Shown here: piece after piece, positions 11,556 through 25,200 of the stretch
Position numbering within the stretch: the first letter of the stretch is position 1
How the letters are laid out: each line of letters opens with the position of its first letter
NCBI GenBank assembly: GCA_021234155.1
Contig: JAJEKV010000397.1
Location: forward strand, 124,001 to 188,000
Length of the DNA stretch: 64,000 nucleotides
Source of the DNA: Isoetes taiwanensis
Lineage: Eukaryota > Streptophyta > Lycopodiopsida > Isoetales > Isoetaceae
Direction: 5' to 3'
The notes under the pieces: generated by a model
What the model saw: only the letters and a program-made list of their open reading frames with translations
Databases searched by the model: none
Told to the model about the DNA's origin: nothing
Program-made: the position numbers and the translations under genes

Positions 11556-12655
11556 ACAAAGCATAGAACATGCCCATCCTACTTGAGTTAGCCAACATTT
11601 GGCTTTATTAAGGAAAATAAACTAAAAATTGTTTCAGAAGTAAACAATTAGTGGACTTAACGGTAGTAAATGTCCTATACTCACATTTATTGACCGTGCA
11701 CCCAAAATGGGCGAAGAACACTCTTTATGCAGCCATTCTTTATGAAGCTCTTTGGGAAGCAAGTTTTTATGAGTAAGGATCTTCTCAGGTAATATCTTAC
11801 CCTGGCATGGTGCACTATTAATGATTATGGCATAACTAAATTCCAGTTTTTGCAAAAAAGTGCCACATGCAAAATTCAGTATCGACACATTTAGGGCAAA
11901 ACCAAATTTTTACATTGTTTTGTTACTCATGGTCTGCTTGTGACCTATGCAAGCACCCAGAGATAGGTTTGGCGTGACAATATCCAGAAGAAAAAATTGG
12001 TAGCCACCATAGTTCATAACTAAGAAGAAGAGGAGATATTACAAAACCAGCTTGTTGCAATGACAAATAGATAAGAAGAGATGGATGTAGAGGCTATGAG
12101 GCCAAACGGGTTTGCAGTAAGGACAATACAGATTATATAGCAAAAGGAGGTGAAGGCTTCAATAGCAGACAAACAAGTTGTCATAAAGAATAGAATAGAA
12201 TAGAATAGAATAGGGTTTTTAGCGTCCATAGAGACCAATTGGCCTATGGGACCCAAACAAAAAGAGAGCAGCAAGCGTATTACTGACAGGATTAAAAAAC
12301 CCCCGCCCCGAAGGGTTTTTGAGGGAAAAACCTTAGCAGTAATAAGCTTTCGCATTCATTTTGTATGCTTTTGTATTTGTAGATTAATTTTTGGTAATAT
12401 CGCCTAGAAATATGTGGCATTTCTTTCAAAATCCGTTTCCATGTTATCAAAACAAATCGCTCTCCTTCATTTTATATGTTTAGTATTTGTACATTAATTT
12501 TTTGGTAAAAGTGCTTAGAAATATTTTCCATTCCTTTCAATATAAGTAGCCATATTATATGTAAAAAAAAAAAAATCCCTCATTTATATAAGAATTATAA
12601 AGGAAGAGAAAGATATCGCTTTAAAAAAACGGATAAAATAACATTTATCGCCATA
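11556..12655. other. Spacer; no gene recognised
   Basis: This interval holds AT-rich sequence, a short (GAATA)n run at 12188-12213 and GC-rich phrases around 12295-12320. Parts of 12010-12180 read as a short open plus frame (LQNQLVAMTNR region) that may be retroelement debris, but I cannot identify it. Confidence 0.45.
12188..12213 (+). repeat. (GAATA)n microsatellite
   Basis: Five copies of GAATA in tandem. The same pentamer on the opposite strand, (ATTCT)n, occurs at 57684-57716. Confidence 0.9.
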
Positions 12656-12659
12656 ATTT

Positions 12660-14290
12660 CTACAACATGGATGAGTTTGGATGACGATAAACTCATCCCT
12701 GATATATGGGTGAAGCAAGGATGCCCGCTCTCGCCGAAGATCTTTGGGCTATACATAGATGCACTAGGAGAATTTATAAGGAACATAGATGTGGGGATAG
12801 AGAGGCTCCGATCATCTCCTATGACAAAGTACCATGTATGCTATATGTGGATGATCTAATCTTGATGACCCTAAGTGAGTATTGATTAGATGAGTTCATG
12901 TGAATTCTGGAGGAATTCTGCCAAAAAACAGGGCTGACAGTAAACATTGATAAAATATAAATAGTCAGCATTGGAAAAACGAACAAGAAAAAAGAGGTCA
13001 AATACATGGGGCAGAAGATTCAAAAAGCAAAGGAATATAAGTACTTGGAATACAAAACGACGATTAAAAAGACATGGAAGCGTGGAATGGAAGAGAGATG
13101 GCAGGTAGCAGTCAAAAATTACTATGGAATGCAATCGATCTGCGCACAACAGAACATAACGGATTGGGGTGTAAAGAACGGTATGTTCAATATAACAGTG
13201 ACTCCAGCTGTTTTATATGGAATAGAAGTGTGGGGACGAAGCACCACAGCAGGAAAATGAAACAAAGGGGAGGGTCGGATAAAACACTTTCAATGCAAGG
13301 AGCTAGGAATAAAGAAATTCACACCGGCGCCAATAGCATTGTATGAGACATGGATCATTCCATTTGAAATACTGAATCTGGATAGGACAATTGCCTTTCT
13401 AAGCCGAAATATGGCACATTGATCAAAGGAGAAACTAGTAAGACAGGTGATTGAGACCTCGATTGAAATGGCAAGAGAGGGCAAAGGAGGGTGGGTGTCT
13501 GAACTTATATGGGCAGATAGGCGGGATGTGCTATCTGGAGGGAAGTGGAAGATAAGTTATTAAATAGTGAAGAGGGGAACCTGCATAAAAGGTTACTTAA
13601 GGCATGGATAGAAAAGCAACCGGATGTAAAGATGAGAATGTACTTAGAAATGATGAACCCTGAGAGGAGTATCGGACAAGACATATACACAGATAGCAGC
13701 CAGTCAAAGGCAACTAGAATCACACCGCGTGCAAATCATAAATTATGGATTGATCGGGAAAGATGGCAATGCCCGATAGTGAAAAGAGAGGACATGTTAT
13801 GCTAGCTTTGTGATCTGCAAGAGGTTGAAGATGAAGAGCATGTGTGGAACAGATGTCTCGCATATGAAACGATAAGAATGAAATGGGAAGGAATTGGAGG
13901 AATTCAATCAGGGGGTAAATAACGAGAGAGGTAGCCACAACAAATAACACAACCAAAGCATTGAAGCAGATTCTAGAGGAACATGAGAACAGTACAAAAC
14001 GCAACAAAGATTGCAGGACACCAACAAAGGAAGCGGCATGTCAGCAGCCCCCTTGAGGTAGCAACACGGCTATACAGGGAAGGTTGGGGGGGGAAGGAGG
14101 AGGATTTTTTCCAAATTAAAAATTTGGATTTTTTCATCACTTTCACCGACCCTTATGACTAATATAGTCACCACGAAAATGTATAAAAGTGGCATATCGG
14201 GTGTTTGAAGCTGAGCTCACACCTTGTACCTTAGTCATAGGACCTTCGGTCAAATGACATTAAATGCAATACAATACAATGCATAGAATG
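12660..14290 (+). pseudogene. Non-LTR retrotransposon reverse transcriptase fragment, plus strand
   Basis: A second plus-strand LINE family, distinct from the one at 4.3 kb. It reads VKQGCPLSPKIFGLYIDALG at 12709-12770 (motif B). The YADD position near 12840-12850 is degraded (cf. MLYVDDLIL in the alternative frame). Next come a KEYKYL segment near 13030, NYYGMQSICAQQNITDWGVK at 13118-13180, a VTPAVLYGIEVWG block at 13198-13235, and downstream MYLEMMNPERS and a C-terminal LC-DLQEVEDEEHVWNRC-like zinc finger at 13800-13860. Several frameshifts and stops make it inactive. The 3' end has an AATACAATACAATG simple repeat at 14264-14280, a common LINE tail form. No target-site duplication was found. 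Confidence 0.75.
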
Positions 14291-15172
14291 ACTCGGTTAT
14301 ATGCTTAAATATTTGTGAAACATAATGAAGTAATCTGGGTAGTTCCATTGGCTGATCAATGGTTGCGAAAAGAGTCTTCCCTAAATATAAACAATGGGAA
14401 AGTTATATGAATTGGGGTTGTTTTCTTACAGAGGAGCAATACAAAACAAATCAATACAACCTTGACCACAATGAGGAGAATATGGAAATCCATCTTGATA
14501 CATACTAGAAGAACAACCTAGAATGTAGGAAGGAGAAAATTGCATATCAATATCCTAAATTTATCACATGATTTGAGAAATAAACAACATCGCGAACAAT
14601 ACAGAATGATGTTTATGCTATATCCACTATCAATACTCAACAAGCATGAATCCACTCTGGTATAGTGTTCTCAAACACATATGCCTGACAATGATGGAAA
14701 ACAACCACCATTGAGACTACCAATCTCCAATGCAATTCACTTCTGACAACAAGATTCTCCTTAAGCTCCTTATATCCATTTGAGAGAACATCAATTTTGG
14801 ATCTCCATTGGTTGTGACTGCTAACCACCAGACCGACGTTGCGACAAAATGACAAGTTTTCTACATAGTCTCCACGGGCTCTTAGCACGCTCCCATGCTT
14901 TTAACAAGCCTTCTAAAAAAGAGGATGTTTCTTTATACGACCTTAAGAAAAGCCCATGGAATGTTTGCTTATAAGATTTGGCACTGGAATACAATGGATC
15001 AATGATTGATATATGAATTGAAGGCTGGAAGAGTTCATCTTTCCATTCAACAATTGCCAGATGAACTTACTTATATAAGGATCTTGCTATGAAGAGCAAA
15101 GTCTAATAATGTCAATCCACCATGACATTTGGAAAAACATTTCTTCGGGCTACCTTGCAATCCCTCTTCCCC
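14291..15172. other. Spacer; a possible exon remnant on the minus strand
   Basis: Mostly without signal. On the minus strand 14637-14790 reads LSNGYKELKENLVVRSELHW followed by RLVVSMVVVFHHCQAYVF, which looks protein-like in composition, but I do not recognise the family and see no clear splice context. Confidence 0.3.
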
Positions 15173-15384
15173 TTTTTTTTTTTTTTTTTGGAGAAAAGGA
15201 AGGCTTCTATTGATCATAAAAGATTACATAAAAGACAAAATGAACCCCTTAGGTTCAACAGTTTCTGAAATTCCAGCTGTTTATATATACTCTGGAATTC
15301 ATCTAACCATAGAATTCTGATGCGCAAAATTGGGACGGGGGACCAATACATACATCACAATAAGAAAAAAGAAACCGATGAAGG

Positions 15385-18300
15385 TTAAAGATCTTGAAGG
15401 ATGAAATTCGAGTCTGATCCAGTGTCGTCTTCTTCAATGATCACCAAATCTGTAGCCACCGGGTCCATTTGCCAGCCAATCTCGTTCCACTCTGGGGGAA
15501 AAGCAAAGAAGCAGAGAGGGGGCGCATCTGAGACAAGGATGAGAGCTTCTCCATGAGCATCGTGCAAGGCTTTATGATAGTAGAAGATGTCTCTGAAATG
15601 GAGGAATTGGCCTTTAGTAAGAAGTCTTTCATAGCAGAAGAGGAACCTGTCAAGGATGTGTGCCTAATATCCATTAAATAGAAAAGGCTTGAGTTTATTC
15701 AGATCATCATCAATGGAGGGAGGAATGGGCCATAAGTGCTCATTGTTGAAAATCTTTGTAGCAGCTGCATAGTTAGACAAATCAGGAAAGATGGGCTTAC
15801 AATTCATCCTCGTAGTAAGAGCAATCAGCAGCTCAGAATATCACAAAATGCTCATCAGTAATAATCATATCTTTACATACGAATGTGTAATTTAAGCCTA
15901 CAAAATTCCCTCTAGACAGCCAAGCATTATCAGCTTTATCCTGTTTGCCATTCTTATGAGCCATTGCAATTCTAGAAATCTCTATTTGAAAAGCTACTTT
16001 CATCCAGGCAATATCCACCTTATGATTTGAATAATTGACTTTATTCCTGTGTTTCCAGATAATCCAAAGAGCGGTCTGTTTAATAGTGTTAAAAAATTCA
16101 TTAGATCCTTTTATAAGATCCATCAGATTGGCCCAGTTGCCTATATATTATGACCTTTTGCCTTAAAATAGCCATCTAACCATCTCCAGAACTCTCTAAT
16201 TTTAGGGCAATCGAAGATATGACTGGTGGTCTCAGAACTATGTCCACAAAGTTTACATCTGGGATTGAGTTGAAGATCATTACATCTTCTGGACATGCTG
16301 TGATTGGTTGGCAGAGCATGATGCAGGCATCTCCAGATAAACATTTGCACTTTGGGTTGGGAGTAAGATTTCCAATTGTTTCTCATAATGTTCATAAAGT
16401 GCTTGTGGGGGACAAACCATTTATCAGAGTGTGTCATGGTTTTGGAGGGGGCCAGGACTTTGTATCCTAAGGCAACTTTGTATTGATCAGAGTTATTGGT
16501 ACTGGCCAGTCCAGGATTTCAGGGTTTTGACATTCATTTTGAGAACCGGCAACATCCATGATAATATCAAAGATAATCTTGTCTATTCTCTTCCCTCCTA
16601 TCAGCTGTTTAATATGCTCCCAGTTATGCCATTTATCCCCATCCCAGAGATGTTGAAGCTGAGTGATACTTGCCTGTTTCTATTTTTTCCAAATCTGAGG
16701 GTGTTTAAGAGCCCAACATACCTCATTTTGTTTGGCAAATAGAGGTGACCAGAAAAGAGAGAAATTGGCACTATCAAAATTAATATCTTTGTGTTTTCAG
16801 CCTTCAGCCACCAGATTCCAGGCCTCAAAAATTTTCCTCATGAGAGGGGAGGTATTTGGGGCACTCTTGAATTGATAGTAGGCAGAGTCTGGGAGGTGGT
16901 GAGTGTACTTTTTCATACCAAAAGGTCTACTAATCTGCAGCCAGTATCTTATGAACTCCATGACAGGGGATTTCCATCCATTTATTGCTTTCCGTACATA
17001 CTTGGCACCTAGAGCTTGGCTATGTTTCTGCAAAATTTTGAAACCAAGAGCTCCCTCCTTTTTTTCTATGGGTGATTTCATCCCAATTAACAAAATGCAT
17101 ACCTTTCCAGACATAATCCCTGAGGCATCTTTCAATACCATTATAGGTCTCTTTATTAGCAATAAGGACAGGGGAAAAATAGACATGGGTGCTTGCAAGC
17201 ACCACATTAGCTATTAAAGCTCTGCCAGCAAAGGAGAGATTTGGAGAGAGAGATTGAAGTTTCTTTCTGATTCTATTCACTATAGACCTCCAGACCTCTT
17301 TATTAGGCATATTTATAGCTAGAGGGAGCCCAAGAAGAGTGATGGCTTGATTAGGAGGGTTGACTTTAATTCCTTTGGTGTCCATTGAGTGAAGGGGTTC
17401 CTCCCAAAGAATACTGCATTTGTTTAAATTGAGCTGCACTCCTGAGACAGAGGCAAAGTTTTGGATGCTATCCAACAAATGGTTGAAGCTTGTTTGGTGA
17501 GCTTTTAGGAGGATAAAGATGTCATATGCATATTGCATTATTGTAAGCTGTTTCTCAGATCCTGGCATTTGCAGGCCTTGGATCAGGATTTTTTATTGAA
17601 GACCTTTGGTTCTAGTGAGCATTTCAGACTACACATAGAAAAGGTATGGGGCCAGGGGGCATCCCTGTCTAACTCCCCTTCTTATGGGGAAAAAACTGGT
17701 GGGGGAACCATTGATTACGAGGCTAGATTATTAATCGCCATGATCTTATCTATGAGCAGCTGATGAATCCCTATATGCTGCATAGCTTTCTTTAAGAAGG
17801 TCCATGTAATAGAGTCATAAGCTCTTTTAAAGTTCAATTTAAGCAGCATGCATCCTTGTTTAGAGAGTCTATTCCAGTGAATAGCTTCTTATGGTAAAAG
17901 TTACATGCAAAGCTTTCAGTCCAGTGAATAGCTTCACTGGCTGCTATGTAATTATCTAAGATAAATCTGCCTGATAGAAACCCTGACTGACAATTACTCA
18001 CAGTATGGTGCAAATGCATGAGAATCCGGATTGAGAGAATTTTGGCAAGAATTTTATAGGGAGTGTTGGTTAAGGATATAGGGCGTCAGTCATTTAGTTT
18101 ACTCGGATTTTTAGTTTTGGGAATCAGAGTGATAAGGCTGGAGTTGAAGGAGGGGTACAGAGATGCAGCGTCCCAAGCACCTTTCACAAAGTTCATGAAG
18201 TCCTCTTTCATAACTATCCAGAAGGTTAGAAAGAACTTTGGTGGGAGTCCATCAGGCCCTGGGCTCTTGCCTTTCTCCATGCTTTTTAGAACCTGCAATA

Positions 18301-19658
18301 TTTCTTTTTCATCAGGGTATTCATAACTTCTTTTCTCCACAGGCTTGGAAGCTGGGATATTCTTGAAGAATTTATCTAGCTCCTCCTATTTCTGAGTATT
18401 GTAATTTTTATCCCTGAACATATTACCATATTGATGAAGGAACTCTGTTTTGATATTCTGTTCATCCTCAGTTTTCACCCCATTTTCCTGCTCTAAGACT
18501 GTAATAGTGTTGTTGATCAGCTTATTTTTAGCTACTCTGAAAAAATATTTAGAGCTGCCTTGATCCATCTTATTATATTGTCTGATTTTAGCTCTCAGAG
18601 CCATACTCTTTGCTTCCTTTTCCTATATAGTCTTGATGTTTTCTAACAGGACTTCCTGTTTATGGAGATCAGCACATAATGGATTGGCAATTAGCTTCTG
18701 TCTGACATCTTTCATATCCTTAAGCAGATTATTCTTTTCCTCTCTACTCAGTCTTTGTCTTATCTTTCCCCATTCTTTAATCCAATTCTTACAAGCTTTA
18801 ATTTTACTACTGAACTGTTTCATCGATGCCTATTGCTGGTTGGGCAAGATAAAATTGTCTAAAGTCATGACAGAAGGTATCGTTGTTCAGCAGAGAACAA
18901 TTAAATTTAAAGGGGGAGTTGGAAGGTTTAGATTTGGAGTGACAGTCAACGGTTTCCAGAATTTGAGGAAAGTGGTGAGAAAGAATGTTCCCTTCATCTC
19001 CAGTGACAATACAATTGTCAACACTATAAATATTGGGGTTGGTAACATAGAATCTATCCAATGTGCAATAAGTTCTCTCAGACCCTGTTCTTTTGTTGGA
19101 CCAGGTGTATTTGGCATTGGCTGAAGGGATGTAAGTCAACCCTGTAGCTTGCATCAATTCTTCCCATTCCAGTCTTTCATTCCTAGATATGTTGATTCTA
19201 TTGCCAAGCTTAAGGTCCCATTGGGGGGTGTTATTGAGGTCTCCTCCCATGATCCAGTCTTTAGTGGATGTTTGACCGAGGATCCAGTTTTTTATTTCCT
19301 TCCAAATAGGGGCTCTTTCATTTGGTTCAATAGGGGCGTAAACATTGATTATCCCAAGGGTATGACCTTGCATGTCAATATTAACACAGTGCCACATGTT
19401 AGAGGGGCTACAATAAGAGGACACCACATTTAGAGTGGTTCAAATCATAGCCAAACCCCCTTTGGTTCCATCTGCAGTTATATAAGCAGAACCAGCCCCT
19501 TTTTTTAACCATCCTCCTAAATTGGAAGCCTCAAAAAGAGGGAGGTGATGTTCCTGAATCATTAGGAGATCTGCATTGTATTCCCTTGCCAGGGCAATAG
19601 ATCTCCTTCTCTTTATAGGGCCTTTAATTCCCCTAACGTTCCATGTAACAATCTTCAT
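15385..19658 (-). pseudogene. L1 ORF2: endonuclease-reverse transcriptase, degraded
   Basis: The protein starts at MKIVTWNVRGIKGPIKRRR (19658). This is the APE endonuclease motif, with IQEHH near residue 38, VYAPI near 19345 and the MGGDLNNTP catalytic block at about 19240. An in-frame TGA near 19434 interrupts the endonuclease. The RT region contains SPGPDGLPPKFF (about 18255), SLITLIPKTKNPSKLND, then RPISLTNTPYKILAKILSIR (about 18060), SGFLSGRFILDNY (about 17960) and [13 protein letters not shown] (about 17680). The catalytic YADD is YAYD at about 17530. Downstream are the KGGSSWFQN block (about 17040) and a zf-RVT segment RRCNDLQLNPRCKLCGHSSE (about 16280). Further coding remains extend to about 15400. 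At least five breaks are visible. The encoded enzyme would nick DNA and prime reverse transcription at the target. Confidence 0.85.
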
Positions 19659-19979
19659 TTCGAGATGCTGCATAGGAGGTCAGGAGGGACAATCTTAATA
19701 GGATTTAGATTTCCTGGTATTGGATGCTGGCCCACTGAAATTTGGATCTTTTAGGTATGTCTTCCTTTGCTTTTTTGATCTCTTGTTAGGGGTAAGACCT
19801 GACTTGGTTCTATCTAGGTAAGCTCCAAGAACTTCAAAATCCTCGGGGTGATATCATTATACTCATTGTCAGACATTCCTATCTCATCCTCCATGTGAAC
19901 CCAGAATTTTGACAAGATTGGAGTGCAGGGCTCTCCCTCCATATTGGAAACACAGGAACTAGGTGATAATTTATTCAAA

Positions 19980-21800
19980 TCAGATAAGGTTACTTACCTG
20001 GATTAAAGCATCTTTACCATCCATTCGGTCTCCTTTTGCTTCTGTTGTAGGTACATGCAGGAATTCCTCCAAGGCATCAGCAACAAATCGCTCTACTGTT
20101 GCAACATATCTACCATCATCTTTACATTGTATGAAAGCTTGAAGGAAGGAAATGTCATCCTCAGCTTGCTCTTGATCTTGCTGCAGGGGAGGTTTAGGAA
20201 CTGGGATGGGTATGCATGTGGGAGGGTTGCAGTTTGTGGTTAGAGTTAGCTGTATGGATGTGGTGGCTACAGACTGAGAGGCAATATCTGAAGACTCTGC
20301 TGAAGAGGACTTAGACCCTCCTTGAGATCTCCCTTTACTGTTTGCCTCCTTCAATTGTTTGTCCAGGCCATTGGCCTCTGTGTTAGCTATGGCATCTTTT
20401 GCTTGTATTGTTTCCTGCATTTCCAGGCTTTCTTGTGTTCCCTCCATGTTGAGGATCCGGAATCTATTCCCTGTATCATAGACGTCCCAGTTGACTGTAT
20501 CCTGTGTTTGTTCCTCTTCTTTGTCTGGTATTCCTTTATGTGTGGGTTCTTCCGGATTCTGTTCTCCATAGCTTGTTCCATTGATTGCCATGGATCTCTC
20601 TTCCGTTTGAGACTGATGTTGTTTCTCCGAGGTGTCTGGTATTTGAGTTCCCTTTATGTAGATCCTGTTGGGGGGGCTATCCTTGTTAAATTTTGCAAGT
20701 TGTTGTTGTTTCGCGAAGGAGACTTCTTTATTCTGTACCTTGCTGACCTGAGTGATTGTTTTCTTCCCTTTCTTTTTATCCTCAAAAGCCTACAAGATCC
20801 TCTGTGATAGGTCCCAGTTTGCTTATCTTATCCTCTCTCTGTCTTGTCTTTTTCTCTGTAATTTTTTAAGGTTTTCTCTGTTTCCTGTGCTCTGATGTGT
20901 TCCATGTGTACCATATGTCGAGAATCCCTTTCTTGAATTACTGTAGTATCCTGCTTCATCTGGATTCCATTTTCTATCGCCGTCTGTAGCTTGTTCAACC
21001 TGATATTCCTTTTCGTGTTCTTCCGGGGTGTGTCTGGGGATGCATCTACCACCACCATGGAACTTCTTCTCCCCGATATACCACGGTCAGGGGAGGCCGC
21101 TCCAGTTCAACTGCAAAACCCGCTTAGTTCCAAACAGATCAAAGAAAGCCACCTCTCTTGGGATAGGCTTGAGAAGGTCAAGTTGGACGTAGACAATAGG
21201 AGGTCGGTCTGGGCGGAAGGTTGCAGATATGAATTGATGATGGAATTGAAGATTGCCTTGAAGCATTCTTCACTCCAGTAGACTGGATTAAGTCCATGGG
21301 GTTACAGAAAAACTGTGACTGGGAGGGATTTGGGGGAGGAGGGGTCGAAATGGTAATCCCATTTTTGAAACTTGATTTGATACCCTCTGTGAATGATTCG
21401 GCCCCTTTGCAGCAGATCAAGAGCAGCTTCCTGGGACGTTAGTTTGATCAGGAATAAGGGTGATTGTAATCAATGCATGAAAGCGATTTGAATGTTTCGG
21501 TTGAGCATGCAGATTGTTTAGCCATTTCATTAAGATTAAAACCTTATTTTTCCACCCATCATATTATTGCATTTTTTTCCAGAGTATGCAGTTTATCTCG
21601 AACGGATTGGAAGTCCTGGTTTATACCTTTGGTGAAATCATCATCGGGCGTATGTAAGAATTTCTGTTGCCGAAGGATGTTCATCCATTCTTTGTTGGAG
21701 AAGATTGGTGCAGCCGGTCTGGGTAGTTCCGGTTCTTCTTCACGAAGCAAGTTATCCCATTCTGGGATACCTTGGTTTTGGATCATCAAGCGGTGAAGGC
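19980..21800 (-). pseudogene. L1 ORF1 (DUF4283-like RNA-binding protein), degraded
   Basis: Minus-strand frames upstream of ORF2 encode a gag-like ORF1. At 21440-21260 the frame reads LIKLTSQEAALDLLQRGRII followed by FQKWDYHFDP, SLPVTVFL, a stop, then PHGLNPVYWSEECFKAI. This follows the W-x-P-x-F...P..LWSxExLxxI layout of DUF4283 ORF1 proteins of plant L1 elements. The downstream part (20591-19980) is an open 203-codon acidic, Ser/Gln-rich tail; the N-terminal part is at 21789-21559. In living elements this protein coats the RNA. Stops and frame changes separate the pieces. The family call rests on pattern recognition. Confidence 0.65.
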
Positions 21801-22205
21801 CGCCATATCGAAGCTCCCGAATTGGATGAATTTGTCCTTTGATTTTGGATGGTCCGTTGTTTATGAGGCAGCCAGAATCACTTTGGGAGAATGATGAGGG
21901 ATGGAGTGCAGGGTGCGGCCATTGGTCGAGGGGAGTTAAATAGAGTGCATGAAGAAGGAGAAAAAAATATGTGGGGGCGACGGGATGGGCAAGCGATGAT
22001 GTGGTGATGGAGGGAAGGGAATGAGATAGGGGAATGGAATCGATCCAGGAATGGAAAGAGAAGTGGCAGTCTATGATCTTATAGAACCTTACCGGGTTTT
22101 TGAAACTCTAGTTAGCGCGCTTGAGCCCAATCCACTCTTTCCTCATTGTCCGACCCGGATAAAGTTTCAAGCAGTCTTCACCTCCTCCCCTCCATCCCCC
22201 CCCCC

Positions 22206-25200
22206 AAAAAAAAAAAAAAAAGATAAAACATCCATGCTTGCCCCTTACATCAAATAGCCCACCAAGTTGCCAAGCTTATCACCCACAATTGGATTATCGA
22301 CACCCACAACTGGATTATCGAGGACATCTCTAGCATTGGATTATCAGCTCTCAACCTGGATTATTAGCTCCCAGCCTAGATTATCAACATTCGAGGTTGA
22401 ATCTGGGGCTCAAAGATGCACACTTCCATAGAACCAAAGCATGAAATCTGGTTATGAAGTTTGTATGTGCTTGTTATGTTCTATCACAGGGTTTGAATTG
22501 AGGGCCATGATTGCTTAAATTAGAGAGCTTGCCGGTTAAGAATGAGACAACCATAAACCATAATATGATTCAAGAAGAAGAGTCACTCTCATCCATCTAA
22601 AATCCTTCTCTTGCTCTAATAAGGTTTGCTGTAGATAGTTCTACAAGTTTTTTTATTAAGGTTTGGATTGGGGTTTTAGTATTTAGGGGTTTGTGGTAAT
22701 GGTTTGATATATTTAGATTTTAGAAAGTAGGGTTTTTTGTTTTCTTAGTCGTGGCCCTTGGGGGGCGCGATTCATGCATCGCCCTCATGATCGGTGAGCA
22801 ACTTGCGATTGCTCACATGGTATTCAAAGTAGGATTTCTTGTTTCCTTTTCCACGGGATCGATTGTGTATAAGATGCCATCTTGTAGACCATCTAAGCAT
22901 CTAGTAGTAGTGATGGTAGCGACCTCTAGACCTCCCATAAGTATCTATGCTTCGTTGCAACTATCCATTTGTCATGTTTTGAGAAGGTTGGCTAGAGGGG
23001 CATCCCGGCGTTGTTGATGCAGAGGGTCGTCCTCCTCGAGAGCGGCTCAACTCGTTGGGAGAGTGCATGGCTCTATGGGAAGGGTTCATGCTTGTTGATG
23101 ACGCAGAATTTCCATGGTAGCACGTTTGTGGAGCAACCAAAACCTCTTGTCCTGACGCGAACCTATGGCAAGAGAGGAGAAAGGAAGTGGGGAGAAAGCA
23201 TGGAGAATGATTAATGGCGGTTTGTGGAGCCATTACATATGTTTGAAAAGAAGAGGGCAAGGGCAATTTTTTTGCGGGGAAGAAACCTCAGTTGGCCAAG
23301 AAAGGTGGTGGTAAGGAGAAGCAAGAATAAGAGGGCAAGGATGAGCTATCTTGGCAAGCCTTAGATGAGCCTAGCCCACTTGATGTAAGTGTGACAATTA
23401 GTGTAGGTGGATTGGATGTTTGGGAGGAATTATAATGTAGCTATTTGCAAGTTCTTGGATGAAGAATGCATTTGTGGGGTCGTCAGCCAGAATGTGGCTT
23501 TGAGTTGAACCACTTGCATATTCAATGCGTCTTGAGTTGATGTGAGCAATCGACCAATCTAACCAACATTGAATGTCAAGCTCAAGAAGCATCTGTAGTT
23601 GGGACAACCACAAACTGCTTGGGGAAATTATTGTATGCAAAGCTTTGATGGACCAAAGCTTCATTATTATAAAGATATGATCGGTTATTGCATCAAGGAT
23701 ATGGGGAAGATGCATTTTAGATAACATATAAAAAGAAAGTCCGAGGACATCAAGTTTTATTTGACATTAGACAATAGAAATCTATGAGTCGGGGGCATGC
23801 GCCGTTTTTTGTCATGGTTGGCATTGCCAATGAAATTTATGTTGATATCGGAGTTACAACAATATTTGAGGAAAAATTTGTTCTCGGAGTGCATTGGCGA
23901 GTTTTAGGCGGCTTCTTGATACCTCTCCAAATCGTCTTGGAAGCTGCGGTGGAATACATTTTTCTTGTTTCTCTGGAGATGTAAGGAGATCCTTATGGAT
24001 GCCCGGTGAATTTGGTTGAAGATGATGCGTTTGGGAAAGGTACGATTATGCCGCAAAGATGAGATGTTTCGGTGATTTCAAGAGGTCTTTTCTTGGATGA
24101 TGGTCAATTGGAGGGAGAGTTTTTCCTTGTAGGGGCATAATCTTCTTTGCCCCACCGGTGTATATTTTTGGGCTTGGTCCGGCATCATAGGTTCTTCCTT
24201 TAGCTTTCACACTCTTTTCTCATGAAAGAGTTTGATTGTATTTGCGTGATGAAGGACATGGTATCTTATCCTCTAGAAATGCGAAGTTGAACCGCCACAA
24301 GATTCTTTGTTGGGAGGTTAATGAAGCGCAATCTTGAGAAAGAAAAGAAATTCCTCAAGAATGTGATCTGTTGGAGAATATTTTTATTTAAGTCTATCTA
24401 GGGATGCTGTGAAGATTGGGCTTTTGGCTAAAGGTTCCACGACAGTTTGCAATCTTGAGAATTGCCTCAAGTTTGTTATATTGAGTTAGTTCTTTTGATT
24501 GGACATATGAAGGGATTTGATGATGATAATGCCGAAGCTAGGGACATCCAAATCATGGAGATATATTATGCATCCTATAACTTTAAAGAGGAGTTTGGAC
24601 ATATGGGCTTGTTCTAAGCCTAGCCAACTTGAGGATGAAATATATTTTCCCCAACAATGCAAGCATTGCATCAAGATCCCTCTTATGTCCTTCCTTGTTT
24701 GTTGGTTTGGCAGGCTTAAATACACTCTTTGGATCCTTGTTGTCAATGCTTTTCTACAAAAACATGTCTCTTTATACGGTATATTTTCCATTATTTGTGA
24801 AAGTTTTTGTGCTTAATTTTACCAACATGGTTTATTATTGAATCGCTTTTGCTAAAATATTTCCAATCTAACTCTTAATGTTCTAATAATTTTGTTTTAT
24901 GGGAAGGTTAAGATGTTGATGGTATGCTCGAGTTTCCCATATTGTTGATGCATGTACTCTTTTATTACGATAATATAAAAATGGCACCTTCATGGTGTCA
25001 CCTTGCCTCAAAAAAAAAAAAAAAAAAAAAATGGGTTGTTTGTTGCGTGGAGGCGTTCTTGAAGGCTTATATTGAATCAAGAAGTGCCTCTCTTCGAGAT
25101 GTAAGGTCAATTATTTTTGGGCGTCTCGATGGAATTGTGCTTGAAGAAGGTGGGAAAAATGAGACAACATTTTGGGATGAGATGTAGAATGGTGGCCAAA

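Larger units (their letters stand above)
15173..22205 (-). mobile_element. Plant L1-clade LINE, near full length, inactive
   Basis: On the minus strand the order is ORF1 (about 21.8-19.98 kb), ORF2 with an APE-type endonuclease (19.66-18.8), reverse transcriptase (18.8-17.0), RNase-H/zf-RVT-like end (16.4-15.4) and a 3' A tail, seen as 17 T on the plus strand at 15173-15189. The 5' end is uncertain; a G10 run (plus-strand C10 at 22196-22205) may mark it, giving about 7 kb, the usual plant L1 size. Multiple stops and frameshifts and an altered YxDD box show it can no longer move on its own. No convincing target-site duplication was found: sequence next to the A tail (GCAATCCCTCTTCCCC) only loosely resembles CCAATCCACTCTTTCC near 22128. 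Confidence 0.85.

Noticed and set aside
12020-12355. 111-codon minus-strand frame with hydrophobic stretches
   Set aside because: It runs through the GAATA microsatellite and has no family pattern; hydrophobicity comes from the A-rich opposite strand.
16219-17217. Plus-strand open frames through the L1
   Set aside because: They are antisense shadows of the minus-strand LINE ORF2.
15150-22140. Target-site duplication of the L1 (GCAATCCCTCTTCCCC against CCAATCCACTCTTTCC)
   Set aside because: The match needs an indel and several mismatches, and pyrimidine-rich sequence makes it likely by chance.
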